Below are positions 43,806 through 57,048 of a stretch of DNA of 64,000 bases, one piece after another (the stretch's first letter is position 1; every line of letters begins with the position of its first letter). The translations under genes and the position numbers were made by a program. The notes beneath the pieces are model-generated. The model was not told the origin of the DNA. It was given only the letters and a program-made list of their open reading frames with translations, and did no database searches. Source of the DNA: Streptomyces sp. NBC_00247 (lineage in GTDB: Bacteria > Actinomycetota > Actinomycetes > Streptomycetales > Streptomycetaceae); assembly GCF_036188265.1 (NCBI RefSeq), contig NZ_CP108093.1:3361001-3425000 (forward strand), read 5' to 3'.

Positions 43806-45164
43806 CTACCAGGCCTGCGGCGGCCCTCCGTACGGCGAGGGCCGCCCGGTCGTCCCGTCGGCGGCCACCGGCGCTCCCGCCCCCTGCCGGCGGCGGGCCA
43901 GCAGCGTCCAGACGCCGAGCCCCAGCACCAGCACCGTCCCCGCGCCGATCCCGGCCACACCGACCAGCCGCATGGTCGCGCTCTTCGCGGCCTGCGGCCC
44001 GCTCTGGCCGCTGCGTGCCATGTCCCGGTCGCCGTCGCTGACACCGAAGATCCCGGCGTCACCCGCGTACGGAGACGCCTGCGCCTCGTTCTTCACCTGG
44101 ACCGTGAGGGTCAGCTTGATCGGACCGGCGCCGTACTCCTTCGCCACCTTGGGGCTCAGGCCCACCGACACGTAGTACCAGCCGGCGAAACGCATGCCGG
44201 AGACGCCGGTCGCCGAGGCGTAGCGATTGCTCCAGCCGACCGGGGGAAGCGGGTCGAGGGAGACGGAAGCGGGCCTTCCGGAGTACGAGAGGACTTCCCC
44301 TTCCACGTGTCCGCGCGCGGGGTTCGCCAGCGCGAGCGAGAGCGCGTTGCCGAGGAAGGTGGTCGAGGCGTTGTCGTTGCTCAGCTCGGCGGTGACGTAG
44401 AGCTGCTGCCCCCAGTCCACCGGAACCCGGTAGAAGCGGGTCTGGCCGGGCGAGACGGTGTCCTTCCACTCGCCCGGCTCCAGACCGGTCGCGTCGTTGA
44501 AACCGGTGCCGCCGGCCCGGTCGGCGCGGGGGGCCGAAGTGGGCAGCGGTGCGGGCGGTGCCGAGGCGAACTCCGAAGGCGCAGTGGTCGGTTGGGAGCC
44601 GGCCGCCTTCAGCGCGGGCTCGACGTCGTGGCGGATCTCCAGGTCCCACTCCTCGGGGGAGGAGGTCTGCTTGCTCTTCCGCTCGATCAGGACGTCGTAC
44701 GCCCCCGCCTCCTGGCAGTACGAACTCCCCTCCTTGACGGTGCGGACCGCGTACGCGGAGATCGGGCGCGCGAACTCCGCCGAACCGACGAGGGCGTCCC
44801 CCGAACCGCACTGCGAGTCGTTGCGATCACGGATGGACACGGTGATCCCGTCGCCGTAGGCGACCTCGGCCTCCGGAGACCTGGGCACCACGACCGCCGA
44901 GACGTACGCGTCCGAGGCGGCGTCCAGGTTCACCCGGTAATAGAGCTTCTCCCCGGGCTTGATCGAACTGCGGTAGACCGAACCGGCGTCCAGCACCGAG
45001 GCGTCGGCGTTGGCCACCTTCCCGGTCACCCGCTCCGCGCCCGGATCGAAGGCGTACGGAGCCGGGTCGGCCGCGTACGCGGGCCCGGTCAGGGCCAGTA
45101 CCGCACACATCGCGGCGACGGCCCCCGACGCCGCCCGGACGCCCCTGCCGATCTGCCTCTTCAC
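43806..45164 (-). CDS. Secreted/type I membrane protein of unknown function
   Basis: A 452-residue protein with an N-terminal signal peptide (AAMCAVLALTGPAYA, cleavage near AYA-AD) and a large extracellular beta-rich region. This contains two similar modules, each with a PG(E/Q)x(L/R)(Y/F)YR(V) motif. A C-terminal transmembrane helix ([20 protein letters not shown]) and a short cytoplasmic tail follow. The family is conserved in Streptomyces, but I cannot name a function. The GTG at 45164 has GAGGGGGAG upstream. Confidence 0.78.
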   Translation of the reverse strand: MKRQIGRGVRAASGAVAAMCAVLALTGPAYAADPAPYAFDPGAERVTGKVANADASVLDAGSVYRSSIKPGEKLYYRVNLDAASDAYVSAVVVPRSPEAEVAYGDGITVSIRDRNDSQCGSGDALVGSAEFARPISAYAVRTVKEGSSYCQEAGAYDVLIERKSKQTSSPEEWDLEIRHDVEPALKAAGSQPTTAPSEFASAPPAPLPTSAPRADRAGGTGFNDATGLEPGEWKDTVSPGQTRFYRVPVDWGQQLYVTAELSNDNASTTFLGNALSLALANPARGHVEGEVLSYSGRPASVSLDPLPPVGWSNRYASATGVSGMRFAGWYYVSVGLSPKVAKEYGAGPIKLTLTVQVKNEAQASPYAGDAGIFGVSDGDRDMARSGQSGPQAAKSATMRLVGVAGIGAGTVLVLGLGVWTLLARRRQGAGAPVAADGTTGRPSPYGGPPQAW

Positions 45165-45405
45165 GCGCTCCCCCTCGTCGTCCCGGCGACCGCCCGGCGC
45201 CCCGGCCGTCCCCCGCACGCATCCCGCGGCGACGCCACCGGAGCGCTCGCCACTGCGGCGGCCTCGATGCGCGTCCATCCTGCCCCGGGGGCCCCTCCGC
45301 TGTCTGCGACCACGGCGGATCAGTGCCGTTTCCGGACGGCGGGCCGATGGGCCGACGGGCCGGGAGACCTGCGAGGAAGCGCCGGGAACGGGCCCCGGAC
45401 AGCAC

Positions 45406-45436
45406 GAAGCCCCGGCCGCTCGGCGGCCGGGGCTTC
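45406..45436 (-). terminator. Terminator of the DLW-39 gene
   Basis: A 14-bp perfect stem (GAAGCCCCGGCCGC and its complement) with a TCG loop, 17 bp past the stop of the small minus-strand gene. Confidence 0.85.
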
Positions 45437-45453
45437 TCACGGACTGCGTCGTC

Positions 45454-45588
45454 TCACACGCCCGGACCTGCGGGCACGGAGTCGGTCGCCTCCGTCCACA
45501 GATCCTGCTCGGCGCGATCCGCCTGGATCTGGCGGTACACGAGGAGCCCGCCGATGGCGGCCAGTGCGACCAGGAGAAGCTTCTTCAC
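45454..45588 (-). CDS. DLW-39 family small protein
   Basis: A 44-residue protein that starts GTG AAG AAG and has a hydrophobic N-terminal helix (LLLVALAAIGGLLVYRQI) followed by ADRAEQDLW. This contains the invariant DLW that names the family. It is known only from actinomycetes and has no assigned function. It ends at its own strong terminator. It lies between a membrane-protein gene and the tRNA-Ile/gyrA region, as in other streptomycetes. Confidence 0.9.
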   Translation of the reverse strand: MKKLLLVALAAIGGLLVYRQIQADRAEQDLWTEATDSVPAGPGV

Positions 45589-45916
45589 CGCGCGACCTCG
45601 TCTTTCCTAGGTTTTAAGGGACTTCTGCCGCCCGACTATACACACCGGCCGATACCGATCGGTGACCTGCCCGAGCCCTCGCCGAGGGCCCCGCCCCGGG
45701 CGATTTCCGAGGCCGGCGGAACCCTCGGGCCGCCCTCGGAGAAACCCTCCGGCGGCCCCACTGACAGGTCCTGGGGCGCTTCACCAGCCCGGTTGCACCA
45801 TACGAGTGGTGTTCATCAGAAGATCGGCGCACCGGTGGCGTCGCTCCCAGAAATGCGCTTCGACATCCACATCATCAGAAAGGTAAGCAAACCGGACCAC
45901 CTGAAAGTGAGGGGCC
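45589..45916. other. Intergenic region upstream of DLW-39 and a small secreted protein
   Basis: A 328-bp divergent gap. It contains the small inverted repeat CACCA-TACGAG-TGGTG at 45796-45811, about 105 bp before the plus-strand start, which may be an operator. I see no gene. Confidence 0.45.
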
Positions 45917-46294
45917 ATGAGCGCCTTCAAGGTCAAGAACCTCTGGACAGCCTTCATCACCGCCTTCTTCGCCCTCCTCGCCTCGCTCGGCCTCGCCGCG
46001 TCGAACGCCTCGGCGTCGAACGCCTCGGCCACGGAGCAGCAGCCGACGCACACGACGACCCAGGAGCACACGGGTGCGACCGCGGCAACCGCGACCACCC
46101 CGTCGGTCCGATGGACCCTTCCGCGCGACAGGGCGCTCCCACCGACGATGAAGCAGCGCATCCGCGCCGAGGCGCACGGCTCCTCACCCGCCACCAGGCA
46201 TCTGCCCGCCGACACCGCGAGCACCCCCGGCACCGAAGCCGCCCGCACCAACTACGAGGCCACGGAAGGCGAGTCCCCGCTCCCCCCTCCCTGA
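45917..46294 (+). CDS. Small secreted protein (DUF6344-like)
   Basis: A 125-residue protein. The N-terminus KVKNLWTAFITAFFALLASLG forms a signal peptide or anchor and resembles, from memory, the DUF6344 family of Streptomyces. The rest is Thr/Ala/Pro-rich and probably unstructured outside the cell. The ATG is preceded by GAGGGG, and a strong terminator follows 24 bp after the stop. Function unknown. Confidence 0.72.
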   Translation: MSAFKVKNLWTAFITAFFALLASLGLAASNASASNASATEQQPTHTTTQEHTGATAATATTPSVRWTLPRDRALPPTMKQRIRAEAHGSSPATRHLPADTASTPGTEAARTNYEATEGESPLPPP

Positions 46295-46317
46295 TGGCCC
46301 GCACCACCAAGGACTTC

Positions 46318-46352
46318 AGGCCCCCGGCCCGGTACCCACCGGCCGGGGGCCT
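46318..46352 (+). terminator. Terminator of the small secreted-protein gene
   Basis: AGGCCCCCGGCC pairs with GGCCGGGGGCCT around an 11-base loop, 24 bp after the stop codon. Confidence 0.8.
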
Positions 46353-46483
46353 TCCCGTGTGCCGGTACCCCCCGCACACGACGCGACCCGAGCTGAGTAG
46401 CCGTGCTCATGCGCGCCGTCGGGCGCCCGAGCACGCTGGAACGCGTACAGCGGGCAGGTGCGGCAGGCGAAGGGGTGGTTGCC

Positions 46484-46795
46484 GTGGAACAGGGTCGTCC
46501 GTCGACCGGCCGACAGGCCGGCATCAGTGTGGTCCTCCTCGTCGTCGACCTGACCGTCATCGGCTGGTTGGTGTTCCGCTACGGAATGACCGGGTGGGCC
46601 GACTCCTACGACGACAGCAACCCGCCCGAAGCCCCCCACGAGGCCGTGCGCGCGACCTGGCTCCTGTTCGGCGCCGCGATCGTCACGGGTGGCGGCTTCC
46701 ATCTCCTGCGCCGGCGTACGTGCGGCACCGTGCAGCTGCTCGTCCTGGGCTCCGGAGCGGCCCTGCTCGCCAGCCTGGCCGCCGGCGGCGGGTGA
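46484..46795 (+). CDS. Small two-helix membrane protein (DUF6234-like)
   Basis: A 103-residue protein with transmembrane segments at about 13-32 (ISVVLLVVDLTVIGWLVF) and 55-75, and a third hydrophobic stretch at the C-terminus. The loop contains YGMTGWADSY. It resembles, from memory, the DUF6234 family. The GTG at 46484 has AAGGGG eight bases upstream. In-frame starts further upstream lack an SD. Confidence 0.7.
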   Translation: MEQGRPSTGRQAGISVVLLVVDLTVIGWLVFRYGMTGWADSYDDSNPPEAPHEAVRATWLLFGAAIVTGGGFHLLRRRTCGTVQLLVLGSGAALLASLAAGGG

Positions 46796-46867
46796 CTCGC
46801 CGGGCGCCCAGCAGGCCCGAGGCGGAAGCGCGGGAGAGGGCGGCGACGCCCGCCCGTCCACGAACGC

Positions 46868-46903
46868 CGAAGGCCCCCCACCGTTTCCGGTGGGGGGCCT
46901 TCG
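46868..46903 (-). terminator. Terminator of tRNA-Ile
   Basis: A perfect 15-bp stem (CGAAGGCCCCCCACC and its complement) with the loop GTTTCC, four bases past the encoded CCA end of tRNA-Ile. Confidence 0.88.
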
Positions 46904-46906
46904 TAC

Positions 46907-46983
46907 TGGTGGGGCTAACAGGATTTGAACCTGTGGCCTCATCCTTATCAGGGATGCGCTCTAACCAACTGAGCTATAGCCCC
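46907..46983 (-). tRNA. tRNA-Ile (GAT)
   Basis: A 77-nt tRNA including an encoded CCA end. The acceptor GGGGCTA pairs with TAGCCCC. The anticodon arm CATCC-CTGATAA-GGATG gives anticodon GAT. The D-arm AGCTCAGTTGGTTAGAGC and T-loop TTCAAAT are canonical. Confidence 0.97.
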
Positions 46984-47054
46984 GCCGCGCTGCTGCGCTG
47001 ACTTCTGAAGATTAGCGCACGTCGGGGCCAGTCCCAAAATCGATAGCCCGCGGG

Positions 47055-47711
47055 CTACTCGTCCTCGGCCAGCGTGAGCTCCACGCCGCCCACGAATCCC
47101 GCCGACAGGTTGTAGATGAAGGCGCCCAGAGTCGCCAGCGCGGTGGCCAGCACCACGTCGATCACCGCGATGATCGACGTGAAGATGAGGACGCGCGGCA
47201 GCGAGAGGAACGACTGCAGGTCGAAGCCGTTGCTCTCGTTGGAACCCGTCGCCTCGCTGATCGTGCCGCCCACGGTGGAGAAGACGCCCATGGCGTCCAT
47301 CACCATCCACAGGACCGCGGCCGCGACCACGGTGCAGATGCCGAGCGCGATGGAGAGCAGGAAGCTCACCTTCATCACCGACCACGGGTCGGCCTTCGAC
47401 ACCCGCAGTCGTGCCTTGCGGGTACGCGGAGTGGTCCGCGCCCCCGTCCGCGGCAGGCGCACTCCCTGCCCGCCGGTGGCCCCTCGGCCACCCGCCGGCG
47501 ACTCGTACGCCTGCGGCGGGTGGTAGGGCCCCGCCGTCCCTTGCGCGGGCTCCCGCTCACCGGGCAGTGGCCCGTTCGCGTAGCCCTCGAATTGGGGCTG
47601 CGGGCCCCGAGTGTCCGTCACAGTGCCCCCTTGGGAGTCCGTGGCAGGGCCACGGGCACCGTTCGCTCCGTCTCCAGAAGCGGCCGAATCGGCGCCCGTG
47701 GCTCCACTCAC
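47055..47711 (-). CDS. DUF3566-family membrane protein
   Basis: A 218-residue protein with a disordered N-terminus (1-95) and a DUF3566 domain (about 100-215). The domain has SKADPWSVMKVSFLLSIALG at its start and two transmembrane helices (about 113-138 and 175-200). Function unknown, although the gene follows gyrA in many actinobacteria. Its GTG is three bases from the gyrA stop, so it is the last gene of the gyrB-gyrA transcript. Confidence 0.88.
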   Translation of the reverse strand: MSGATGADSAASGDGANGARGPATDSQGGTVTDTRGPQPQFEGYANGPLPGEREPAQGTAGPYHPPQAYESPAGGRGATGGQGVRLPRTGARTTPRTRKARLRVSKADPWSVMKVSFLLSIALGICTVVAAAVLWMVMDAMGVFSTVGGTISEATGSNESNGFDLQSFLSLPRVLIFTSIIAVIDVVLATALATLGAFIYNLSAGFVGGVELTLAEDE

Positions 47712-47714
47712 GCT

Positions 47715-50342
47715 CTACTCCTCGTGCTCCCCGGTCGAGGGCTCCGTGCCCTCGACAGTGCCCTCGGCCTGAATTTCGGCCGATGCCTCGTCCGTACCGT
47801 CCTCGGCCTCGGAGGTCCCGTCGACCTCTTCCGCCTCACGGCCGGCCTCGGCGTTGCGCGCGATGCCGACGACGGCATCCCGCTTGCCAAGATTGATCAG
47901 TTGGACGCCCATGGTGTCACGGCCCGTCTCCCTGACTTCATTGACTCGCGTGCGAATCACACCACCGCCGAGGGTGATGGCGAGGATCTCGTCCGTCTCC
48001 TCCACCACCAGGGCCCCCACGAGCGACCCGCGGTCCTCCACGATCTTGGCGGCCTTGATGCCGAGGCCACCACGGCCCTGGACGCGGTACTCGTCGACGG
48101 GGGTGCGCTTGGCGTACCCACCGTCGGTCGCGGTGAAGACGAACGTACCGGGCCGGACCACGTTCATCGAGAGCAGCTCGTCGCCCTCGCGGAAGCTCAT
48201 CCCCTTGACGCCCGAGGTGGCGCGGCCCATCGGGCGCAGCGCGTCGTCCGTCGCGGTGAACCTGATCGACTGGGCCTTCCTGCTGATGAGCAGCAGGTCG
48301 TCCTCGGCCGACACCAGCTCGGCTCCGATCAGCTCGTCGTCGCTGCCGTCCCCGGTCTCCCGCAGGTTGATCGCGATGACACCGCCGGAGCGGGGCGAGT
48401 CGTAGTCCTTGAGCGCCGTCTTCTTCACCAGGCCGCCCTTGGTGGCCAGGATCAGGTAGGGCGCGGCCTCGTAGTCGCGGATCGCGAGGATCTGGGCGAT
48501 CCGCTCGTCCGGCTGGAAGGCCAGCAGGTTCGCCACGTGCTGACCGCGCGCGTCCCTGCCCGCGTCCGGGAGCTCGTACGCCTTCGCGCGGTAGACCCGG
48601 CCCTTGTTCGTGAAGAACAGCAGCCAGTGGTGGGTCGTCGACACGAAGAAGTGGTCGACGATGTCGTCTTCCTTGAGCTTCGTGCCGCGCACGCCCTTGC
48701 CGCCGCGCTTCTGCGAGCGGTAGTCGTCCGTCTTGGTGCGCTTCACGTAGCCGCCACGCGAGATCGTGACGACGATGTCCTCTTCCTGGATCAGGTCCTC
48801 GATGGACATGTCCCCGTCGAAGGGCACCAGCTTGGAACGCCGGTCGTCGCCGAACTTCTCGACGATCGCGGCCAGTTCCTCGCTGACGATCTGGCGCTGC
48901 CGCTCGGGCGAGGCCAGGATCGCGTTGTACTCGTTGATCTTCGCCTGGAGCTCGTCGTGCTCGGCGGTGATCTTCTGGTGCTCCAGCGCGGCCAGCCGGC
49001 GCAGCTGCATCTCCAGGATCGCGTTCGCCTGGAGCTCGTCGATCTCCAGGAGGCCCATCAGGCCCTCGCGCGCGACCTCGACGGTCTGGCTGCGCCGGAT
49101 GAGGGCGATGACCTCGTCGATGGCGTCCAGGGCCTTCAGGAGGCCACGCAGGATGTGCGCCCGCTCCTCCGCCTTGCGCAGCCGGAACTTCGTCCGCCGG
49201 ACGATGACCTCGATCTGGTGCGTCACCCAGTGGCGGATGAACGCGTCGATCGAGAGGGTGCGCGGCACCCCGTCGACGAGCGCCAGCATGTTGGCGCCGA
49301 AGTTCGTCTGGAGGTCGGTGTGCTTGTAGAGGTTGTTCAGCACGACCTTGGCGACCGCGTCGCGCTTGAGCACGACGACCAGGCGCTGACCGGTGCGCGA
49401 GGAGGTCTCGTCGCGGACGTCCGCGATCCCGCCGATCTTGCCGTCCTTCACCAGGTCGGCGATCTTCTGCGCGAGGTTGTCCGGGTTGGTCTGGTACGGA
49501 AGCTCCGTGACGACCAGGCACTGCCGGTTCTGGATCTCCTCGACCGCGACGACCGCGCGCATCGTGATGGAGCCACGACCGGTGCGGTACGCCTCCTCGA
49601 TGCCCTTGCGGCCCACGACCAGGGCGCCCGTGGGGAAGTCCGGGCCCTTGATGCGTTCGAGCAGCGCGTCCAGCAGCTCCTCGTGCGAGGCCTCCGGGTG
49701 CTCCAGGTACCACTGGGCGCCGGCCGCGACCTCGCGGAGGTTGTGCGGCGGGATGTTGGTGGCCATACCGACCGCGATACCGGCCGAGCCGTTGATCAGC
49801 AGGTTCGGGAAGCGCGCCGGCAGTACCACCGGCTCCTGGTTGCGGCCGTCGTAGTTGTCCTTGAAATCGACGGTCTCCTCGTCGATGTCCCGGACCATCT
49901 CCATGGACAGCGGCATCATCTTGCACTCGGTGTACCGCATGGCCGCGGCCGGGTCGTTGCCCGGGGACCCGAAGTTGCCGTTGGAGTCCACCAGCGGCAT
50001 GCGCATCGACCAGTGCTGCGCGAGGCGCACCAGTGCGTCGTAGATCGAGGAGTCGCCGTGCGGGTGGTACGTACCCATGACGTCACCGACGACGCGGGCG
50101 CACTTGTAGAAGCCCTTCTCGGGGCGGTACCCGCCGTCGTACATCGCGTACAGCACCCGGCGGTGGACGGGCTTGAGGCCGTCCCGCACGTCGGGGAGCG
50201 CACGCGAGACGATGACGGACATCGCGTAGTCGAGGTAGGAGCGCTGCATCTCCGTCTCGAGCCCCACGGGCTCGACACGCATGCCGACACCGGCCACGAC
50301 GGGCTGTTCTTCCGGTGTCACAGGGGTGTTCTCGTCGGCCAT
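47715..50342 (-). CDS. gyrA: DNA gyrase subunit A
   Basis: An 875-residue type IIA topoisomerase subunit that cuts and reseals DNA to introduce negative supercoils. The catalytic tyrosine is Y137 in AMRYTE. The quinolone-determining region [17 protein letters not shown] retains S98 and D102 (E. coli S83 and D87 equivalents), the usual sensitive form. The GyrA box QKRGGKG is present in the C-terminal beta-pinwheel. It ends in an acidic tail. It lies 46 bp downstream of gyrB. Confidence 0.98.
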   Translation of the reverse strand: MADENTPVTPEEQPVVAGVGMRVEPVGLETEMQRSYLDYAMSVIVSRALPDVRDGLKPVHRRVLYAMYDGGYRPEKGFYKCARVVGDVMGTYHPHGDSSIYDALVRLAQHWSMRMPLVDSNGNFGSPGNDPAAAMRYTECKMMPLSMEMVRDIDEETVDFKDNYDGRNQEPVVLPARFPNLLINGSAGIAVGMATNIPPHNLREVAAGAQWYLEHPEASHEELLDALLERIKGPDFPTGALVVGRKGIEEAYRTGRGSITMRAVVAVEEIQNRQCLVVTELPYQTNPDNLAQKIADLVKDGKIGGIADVRDETSSRTGQRLVVVLKRDAVAKVVLNNLYKHTDLQTNFGANMLALVDGVPRTLSIDAFIRHWVTHQIEVIVRRTKFRLRKAEERAHILRGLLKALDAIDEVIALIRRSQTVEVAREGLMGLLEIDELQANAILEMQLRRLAALEHQKITAEHDELQAKINEYNAILASPERQRQIVSEELAAIVEKFGDDRRSKLVPFDGDMSIEDLIQEEDIVVTISRGGYVKRTKTDDYRSQKRGGKGVRGTKLKEDDIVDHFFVSTTHHWLLFFTNKGRVYRAKAYELPDAGRDARGQHVANLLAFQPDERIAQILAIRDYEAAPYLILATKGGLVKKTALKDYDSPRSGGVIAINLRETGDGSDDELIGAELVSAEDDLLLISRKAQSIRFTATDDALRPMGRATSGVKGMSFREGDELLSMNVVRPGTFVFTATDGGYAKRTPVDEYRVQGRGGLGIKAAKIVEDRGSLVGALVVEETDEILAITLGGGVIRTRVNEVRETGRDTMGVQLINLGKRDAVVGIARNAEAGREAEEVDGTSEAEDGTDEASAEIQAEGTVEGTEPSTGEHEE

Positions 50343-50388
50343 TGCTGGTCAAAGTCCTTTCGAGCGGCGGCTTGCTTGTACGGCCGAC

Positions 50389-52919
<2,531 letters not shown>

Positions 52920-53519
52920 TCAGCCGTACGTGTCGCCGGGACCGGTCGAACCGGGCGCGCGAAGCCGCCCGTAGGTGCGCTGTGGGCCGCCGGGCCCCAG
53001 CACCTTGATCATGCGGACCGTTCCCTGCCCGAGATCGGCGTTGAGCCGTGCCACCAGCTGGGGCGCGAGCAGCCGCAGCTGCGTCGCCCAGGCGGTCGAA
53101 CTGCACTGGACGGTCAGCACCCGGGCTTCGGGCGCCTCGTCGTACTTCAGGGGCACGCAGTGTTTGGCCAGATCCTCGCCCACGATCTGCGGCCACCGGC
53201 CCATCACCCCGCCCACCGCGGCAGGCGTCTCCCAGCCGCGTTCGGTGATCAGCCGGTTGATCGCGGAGCCGAGCGCCAGCGGGTCCCGGCCGTCCGACCG
53301 GGCGCCGGAGCGCAGGCCGCCTCCGCGTCTGGCCTGTTTCCGCTGCTGGGCGGCGGCGCCCCGCGCCGCGGCCTGCTCCTTCGCGGCCCGCAGCGCCACC
53401 CGGGCCAGGTCCACCCCGGACGGCTCGGGCGCCTTGCCCCCGGAGCCCGCACCGCCGGCCGCCCCACCCGGTGCACCGCCGTCGGGGGCACCCTTCGGAC
53501 GGTCCGCGGACGCGCTCAC
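52920..53519 (-). CDS. dciA: DciA-family protein (DUF721), replicative helicase loader/operator
   Basis: A 199-residue protein. The N-terminal ~80 residues are Gly/Ala-rich and basic. The C-terminal DUF721 domain (about 85-185) contains [20 protein letters not shown] and [20 protein letters not shown]. DciA is the ancestral partner that helps load DnaB-type helicase where DnaC is absent. The GTG overlaps the recF stop (GTGA), so it is co-translated with recF. Confidence 0.88.
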   Translation of the reverse strand: MSASADRPKGAPDGGAPGGAAGGAGSGGKAPEPSGVDLARVALRAAKEQAAARGAAAQQRKQARRGGGLRSGARSDGRDPLALGSAINRLITERGWETPAAVGGVMGRWPQIVGEDLAKHCVPLKYDEAPEARVLTVQCSSTAWATQLRLLAPQLVARLNADLGQGTVRMIKVLGPGGPQRTYGRLRAPGSTGPGDTYG

Positions 53520-54640
53520 AGCCGGGTCACCTCGCCGCCGGCGACCTCGTACCGGGCGCCGGTGAGCACCCCCGGCACGTCGTCGTCGACCGCGGCCGTC
53601 ACCAGCACCTGCTCGGCCGGGGCCACCAGCTCCGCCAGGCGCTCGCGGCGCCGCGCGTCCAGCTCGGCGAAGACGTCGTCGAGCACCAGCACGGGTTCGT
53701 TGCCCTCGGCCCGCAGCAGCTCGTACGAGGCCAGCCGCAGCGCGAGCGCGTACGACCAGGATTCCCCGTGGCTCGCGTACCCCTTCGCGGGCATCTGGCG
53801 AAGACCCAGCAGCAGATCGTCCCGGTGCGGCCCGACCAGGGTCACGCCCCGCTCGATCTCCTGCTTCCGCACGTCGGCGAGCGCGGCCAGCAGCTGCCCG
53901 TACAGCTCCTCACGGGTCCGCGCGGGCTCCTCGGCCACCGAACCGCGGTACTCCAGACCCACCGGACCGCCGCCCGGGGCGACGTCGCCGTACGCCTTGT
54001 CGGTGAGTGGCTGGAGCACCGCGATCAGGTCCAGCCGGTGGGCCAGCAGCTCGGCGCCGACCTGGGCCAGGTGCTGGTCCCAGACGTCGAGCGTGGACAT
54101 GTCCATCGAACGCCCGCCGTGGCGGCGGGCCATCGCGGCGGACTTGAGCAGGGTGTTGCGCTGCTTCAGCACCCGGTCGTAGTCGGAACGGACCCCCGCC
54201 ATCCGGGGGGAGCGGGCGGTGACCAGCTCGTCCAGGAAGCGGCGCCGCTCGCCGGGGTCGCCCTTGACCAGGGCGAGATCCTCCGGGGCGAACAGCACGG
54301 TCCGCAGGATGCCCACCACGTCCCGCGGTCTGACCTGCGAGGACCGGTTGATCCGGGCACGGTTGGCCCGTCCTGGGTTGAGCTCGAGCTCGATCAGCTG
54401 GGAGCGCTCGCCCTGGGTCACCGAGGCCCGCACGACGGCCCGCTCCGCGCCCATCCGTACCAGCGGGGCGTCCGAGGAGACCCGGTGGCTGCCGAGGGTG
54501 GCGAGATAGCCGACCGCCTCGACAAGATTGGTCTTGCCCTGGCCGTTGGCCCCCACGAACGCGGTGACGCCCGGGTCGAGTGGTACCTCGACCCGGGCGT
54601 ACGAGCGGAAGTCGGCCAGCGAGAGATGCGTGACGTGCAT
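53516..54640 (-). CDS. recF: DNA replication and repair protein RecF
   Basis: A 374-residue SMC-like ATPase that loads RecA at single-strand gaps through RecFOR. The Walker A is GANGQGKT (30-37), the signature region [16 protein letters not shown] and the Walker [13 protein letters not shown]. The ATG at 54640 gives the standard start [14 protein letters not shown]. It lies between gnd and dciA in the dnaN operon direction. Confidence 0.97.
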   Translation of the reverse strand: MHVTHLSLADFRSYARVEVPLDPGVTAFVGANGQGKTNLVEAVGYLATLGSHRVSSDAPLVRMGAERAVVRASVTQGERSQLIELELNPGRANRARINRSSQVRPRDVVGILRTVLFAPEDLALVKGDPGERRRFLDELVTARSPRMAGVRSDYDRVLKQRNTLLKSAAMARRHGGRSMDMSTLDVWDQHLAQVGAELLAHRLDLIAVLQPLTDKAYGDVAPGGGPVGLEYRGSVAEEPARTREELYGQLLAALADVRKQEIERGVTLVGPHRDDLLLGLRQMPAKGYASHGESWSYALALRLASYELLRAEGNEPVLVLDDVFAELDARRRERLAELVAPAEQVLVTAAVDDDVPGVLTGARYEVAGGEVTRL

Positions 54641-54678
54641 GGTCGCGGGCCTTCCGTCCGTCCTGCTGTATGTGCGTA

Positions 54679-55557
54679 CTACTTCTTGTTCTCCACCGCG
54701 TGGCCACCGAACTGGTTGCGCAGCGCGGCGATCATCTTCATCTGCGGCGAGTCGTCCTGGCGCGAGGCGAAGCGCGCGAAGAGCGACGCGGTGATCGCGG
54801 GCAGCGGCACAGAGTTGTCGATCGCGGCCTCCACCGTCCAGCGGCCCTCGCCGGAGTCGGCGGCGTAGCCGCGGAGGCTGTCGAGGTGCTCGTCGTCGTC
54901 CAGGGCGTTGACCGCGAGGTCGAGCAGCCAGGAGCGGATGACGGTGCCTTCCTGCCAGGAGCGGAAGACCTCGCGCACGTCGGTGACGGAGTCGACCTTC
55001 TCCAGGAGCTCCCAGCCCTCGGCGTAGGCCTGCATCATGGCGTACTCGATGCCGTTGTGGACCATCTTCGCGAAGTGGCCGGCACCGACCTTGCCCGCGT
55101 GGACGGAACCGAACTCGCCCTCCGGCTTGAGCGCGTCGAAGATGGGCTGGACCTTCTCGACGTCCTCGGGCTTGCCGCCGTACATCAGGGCGTAGCCGTT
55201 CTCCAGGCCCCAGACACCGCCGGAGACACCGCAGTCGACGAAGCCGATGCCCTTGATGCCCAGCTCGACGGCGTGCTTCTCGTCGTCGGTCCAACGGCTG
55301 TTGCCACCGTCGACGACGATGTCGCCGGGCTGGAGCAGCTCCGCCAGCTCGTCGATGGTGGACTGCGTGGCGGCGCCGGCCGGGACCATGACCCAGACGA
55401 CACGCGGGCCCTTCAGCTTGCCCACAAGCTCTTCGAGGCTGTGGACATCGGCGACGTCCGGGTTCCGGTCGTAACCGATGACGGTGTGGCCTGCGCGGCG
55501 GATGCGCTCGCGCATGTTGCCGCCCATCTTGCCGAGGCCGACGAGACCGAGCTCCAT
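54679..55557 (-). CDS. gnd: 6-phosphogluconate dehydrogenase, short (NAD-type)
   Basis: A 292-residue decarboxylating 6-phosphogluconate dehydrogenase of the short GndA/YqeC-like class. It has an N-terminal Rossmann fold ([16 protein letters not shown]) and the substrate motif [20 protein letters not shown]. The catalytic lysine segment is [15 protein letters not shown]. It makes ribulose-5-phosphate and reduced cofactor. Its position between dnaN and recF is conserved in actinomycetes and has no obvious replication role. Confidence 0.94.
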   Translation of the reverse strand: MELGLVGLGKMGGNMRERIRRAGHTVIGYDRNPDVADVHSLEELVGKLKGPRVVWVMVPAGAATQSTIDELAELLQPGDIVVDGGNSRWTDDEKHAVELGIKGIGFVDCGVSGGVWGLENGYALMYGGKPEDVEKVQPIFDALKPEGEFGSVHAGKVGAGHFAKMVHNGIEYAMMQAYAEGWELLEKVDSVTDVREVFRSWQEGTVIRSWLLDLAVNALDDDEHLDSLRGYAADSGEGRWTVEAAIDNSVPLPAITASLFARFASRQDDSPQMKMIAALRNQFGGHAVENKK

Positions 55558-55696
55558 CAGAGATTCCTTAAGCGTTGTGCCGATACGTTCCCAGCTCCGA
55601 GCCTACGCCCGGCGCCGGAACACGGAGCGGCGGGCAAGCTCAGCGCCGAGCCTGCCCGCCGGATCCCTTGTCGTGGGTACGGATACCGAGCAGCGG

Positions 55697-56827
55697 TCAG
55701 CCGGAGAGGCGGACCGGCATGATCAGGTACTTGTACGCGTCGTTCGCCTCGGCGTCGACGGCCGGACGGCCGCTGAGCAGGGCGGGCTTCGTGGAGGTGG
55801 TGAAGGAGAGCTGGGCCACCGGGGAGTCGATGGCGCTCAGCCCGTCCAGCAGGAAGGTCGGGTTGAAGGCGATCGAGATGTCGTCGCCCTCCAGCACCGC
55901 GTCGACGCGCTCCACAGCCTGTGCGTCGTCCGAGGAACCGGCTTCCAGGATGAGCACGCCCTGCTCGAAGCTGAGCCGCACCGGGGTGTTCCGCTCGGCG
56001 ACGAGGGCCACACGCTTGACGGCCTCGACGAACGGCGCGGTCTCGATGACGGCGACGGACATGAACTCGGTCGGGAAGAGCGTGCGGTACTTCGGCAGGT
56101 CGCCTTCGAGCAAACGGGTGGTCGTACGGCGGCCGGCCCCTTCGAAACCGATCAGCCCTTCACCCGCACCGGCGCCGGAGAGCGCCAGAGTGACCGTGTC
56201 GCCGCTGGTGAGCGCCTTGGCGGTGTCCAGCAGCGTCTTGGCGGGCACCAGGGCCACGGCGGAGGCGTCAGGGTTCTCCGGCTTCCACTGGAATTCGCGT
56301 ACGGCGAAGCGGTAGCGGTCGGTCGAGGCCAGCGTGACCGTCTCGCCCTCGATCTCGATGCGCACACCCGTGAGCACCGGGAGGGTGTCGTCGCGGCCGG
56401 CGGCGATGGCGACCTGCGCGGCGGCCGAGGCGAAGATCTCGCCGGGCACCGTGCCGGTCGCGACCGGCATCTGGGGCAGCGCCGGGTACTCCTCCACAGG
56501 CAGTGTGTGGAGGGTGAAGCGCGACGAGCCGCAGACCACGGTGGCGCGCACACCGTCGGTGGAGATCTCCACCGGGCGGTTGGGCAGCGCGCGGCAGATG
56601 TCGGCGAGCAGCCGGCCGGAGACCAGGACCGTGCCGTCTTCCTCGATCTCGGCGTCGACGGAGACCTTCGCGGAGACCTCGTAGTCGAAGCTGGAGAAGC
56701 TGAGGGCACCGTCCTCGGCCTTCAGCAGAAGGCCCGCGAGGACGGGCGCCGGCGGACGGGCCGGGAGGCTGCGGGCCACCCAGGCCACCGCCTCCGCGAG
56801 TACATCGCGCTCCACCCGGATCTTCAC
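55697..56827 (-). CDS. dnaN: DNA polymerase III beta sliding clamp
   Basis: A 376-residue processivity clamp with three repeated clamp domains (about 1-120, 130-250 and 255-376). It begins MKIRVERDVLAEAVAWVARS and ends with the family-typical YLIMPVRLSG. It lies on the oriC side of the recF-gyrB group, with the origin region directly upstream. Confidence 0.98.
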   Translation of the reverse strand: MKIRVERDVLAEAVAWVARSLPARPPAPVLAGLLLKAEDGALSFSSFDYEVSAKVSVDAEIEEDGTVLVSGRLLADICRALPNRPVEISTDGVRATVVCGSSRFTLHTLPVEEYPALPQMPVATGTVPGEIFASAAAQVAIAAGRDDTLPVLTGVRIEIEGETVTLASTDRYRFAVREFQWKPENPDASAVALVPAKTLLDTAKALTSGDTVTLALSGAGAGEGLIGFEGAGRRTTTRLLEGDLPKYRTLFPTEFMSVAVIETAPFVEAVKRVALVAERNTPVRLSFEQGVLILEAGSSDDAQAVERVDAVLEGDDISIAFNPTFLLDGLSAIDSPVAQLSFTTSTKPALLSGRPAVDAEANDAYKYLIMPVRLSG

Positions 56828-57048
56828 CGGAACCGCCTCCTGCTGTTGCTAGCTCGCCCTGCTGGCCTCGTCGTCGATTCGGGTCCGTCGGCCGAGGGGC
56901 CGGGGAGGACGCCGGGGTCCAGTCTGACGTACGGCACCGACACTCGTCGCTGCTCGGGGTCAAGTCGCCCGAAGCGGTCCGAGAGCTCGGCGGGCCAAGT
57001 TGTGCACAGCCCCCACTTCGAAGCTGATTCCTGGCTAACTCTGAGGGG

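Noticed and set aside
46403-46483. A longer N-terminus for the DUF6234-like gene starting at an upstream ATG
   Set aside because: The extra 27 residues have no SD and no membrane or family character. The GTG at 46484 has AAGGGG at good spacing.
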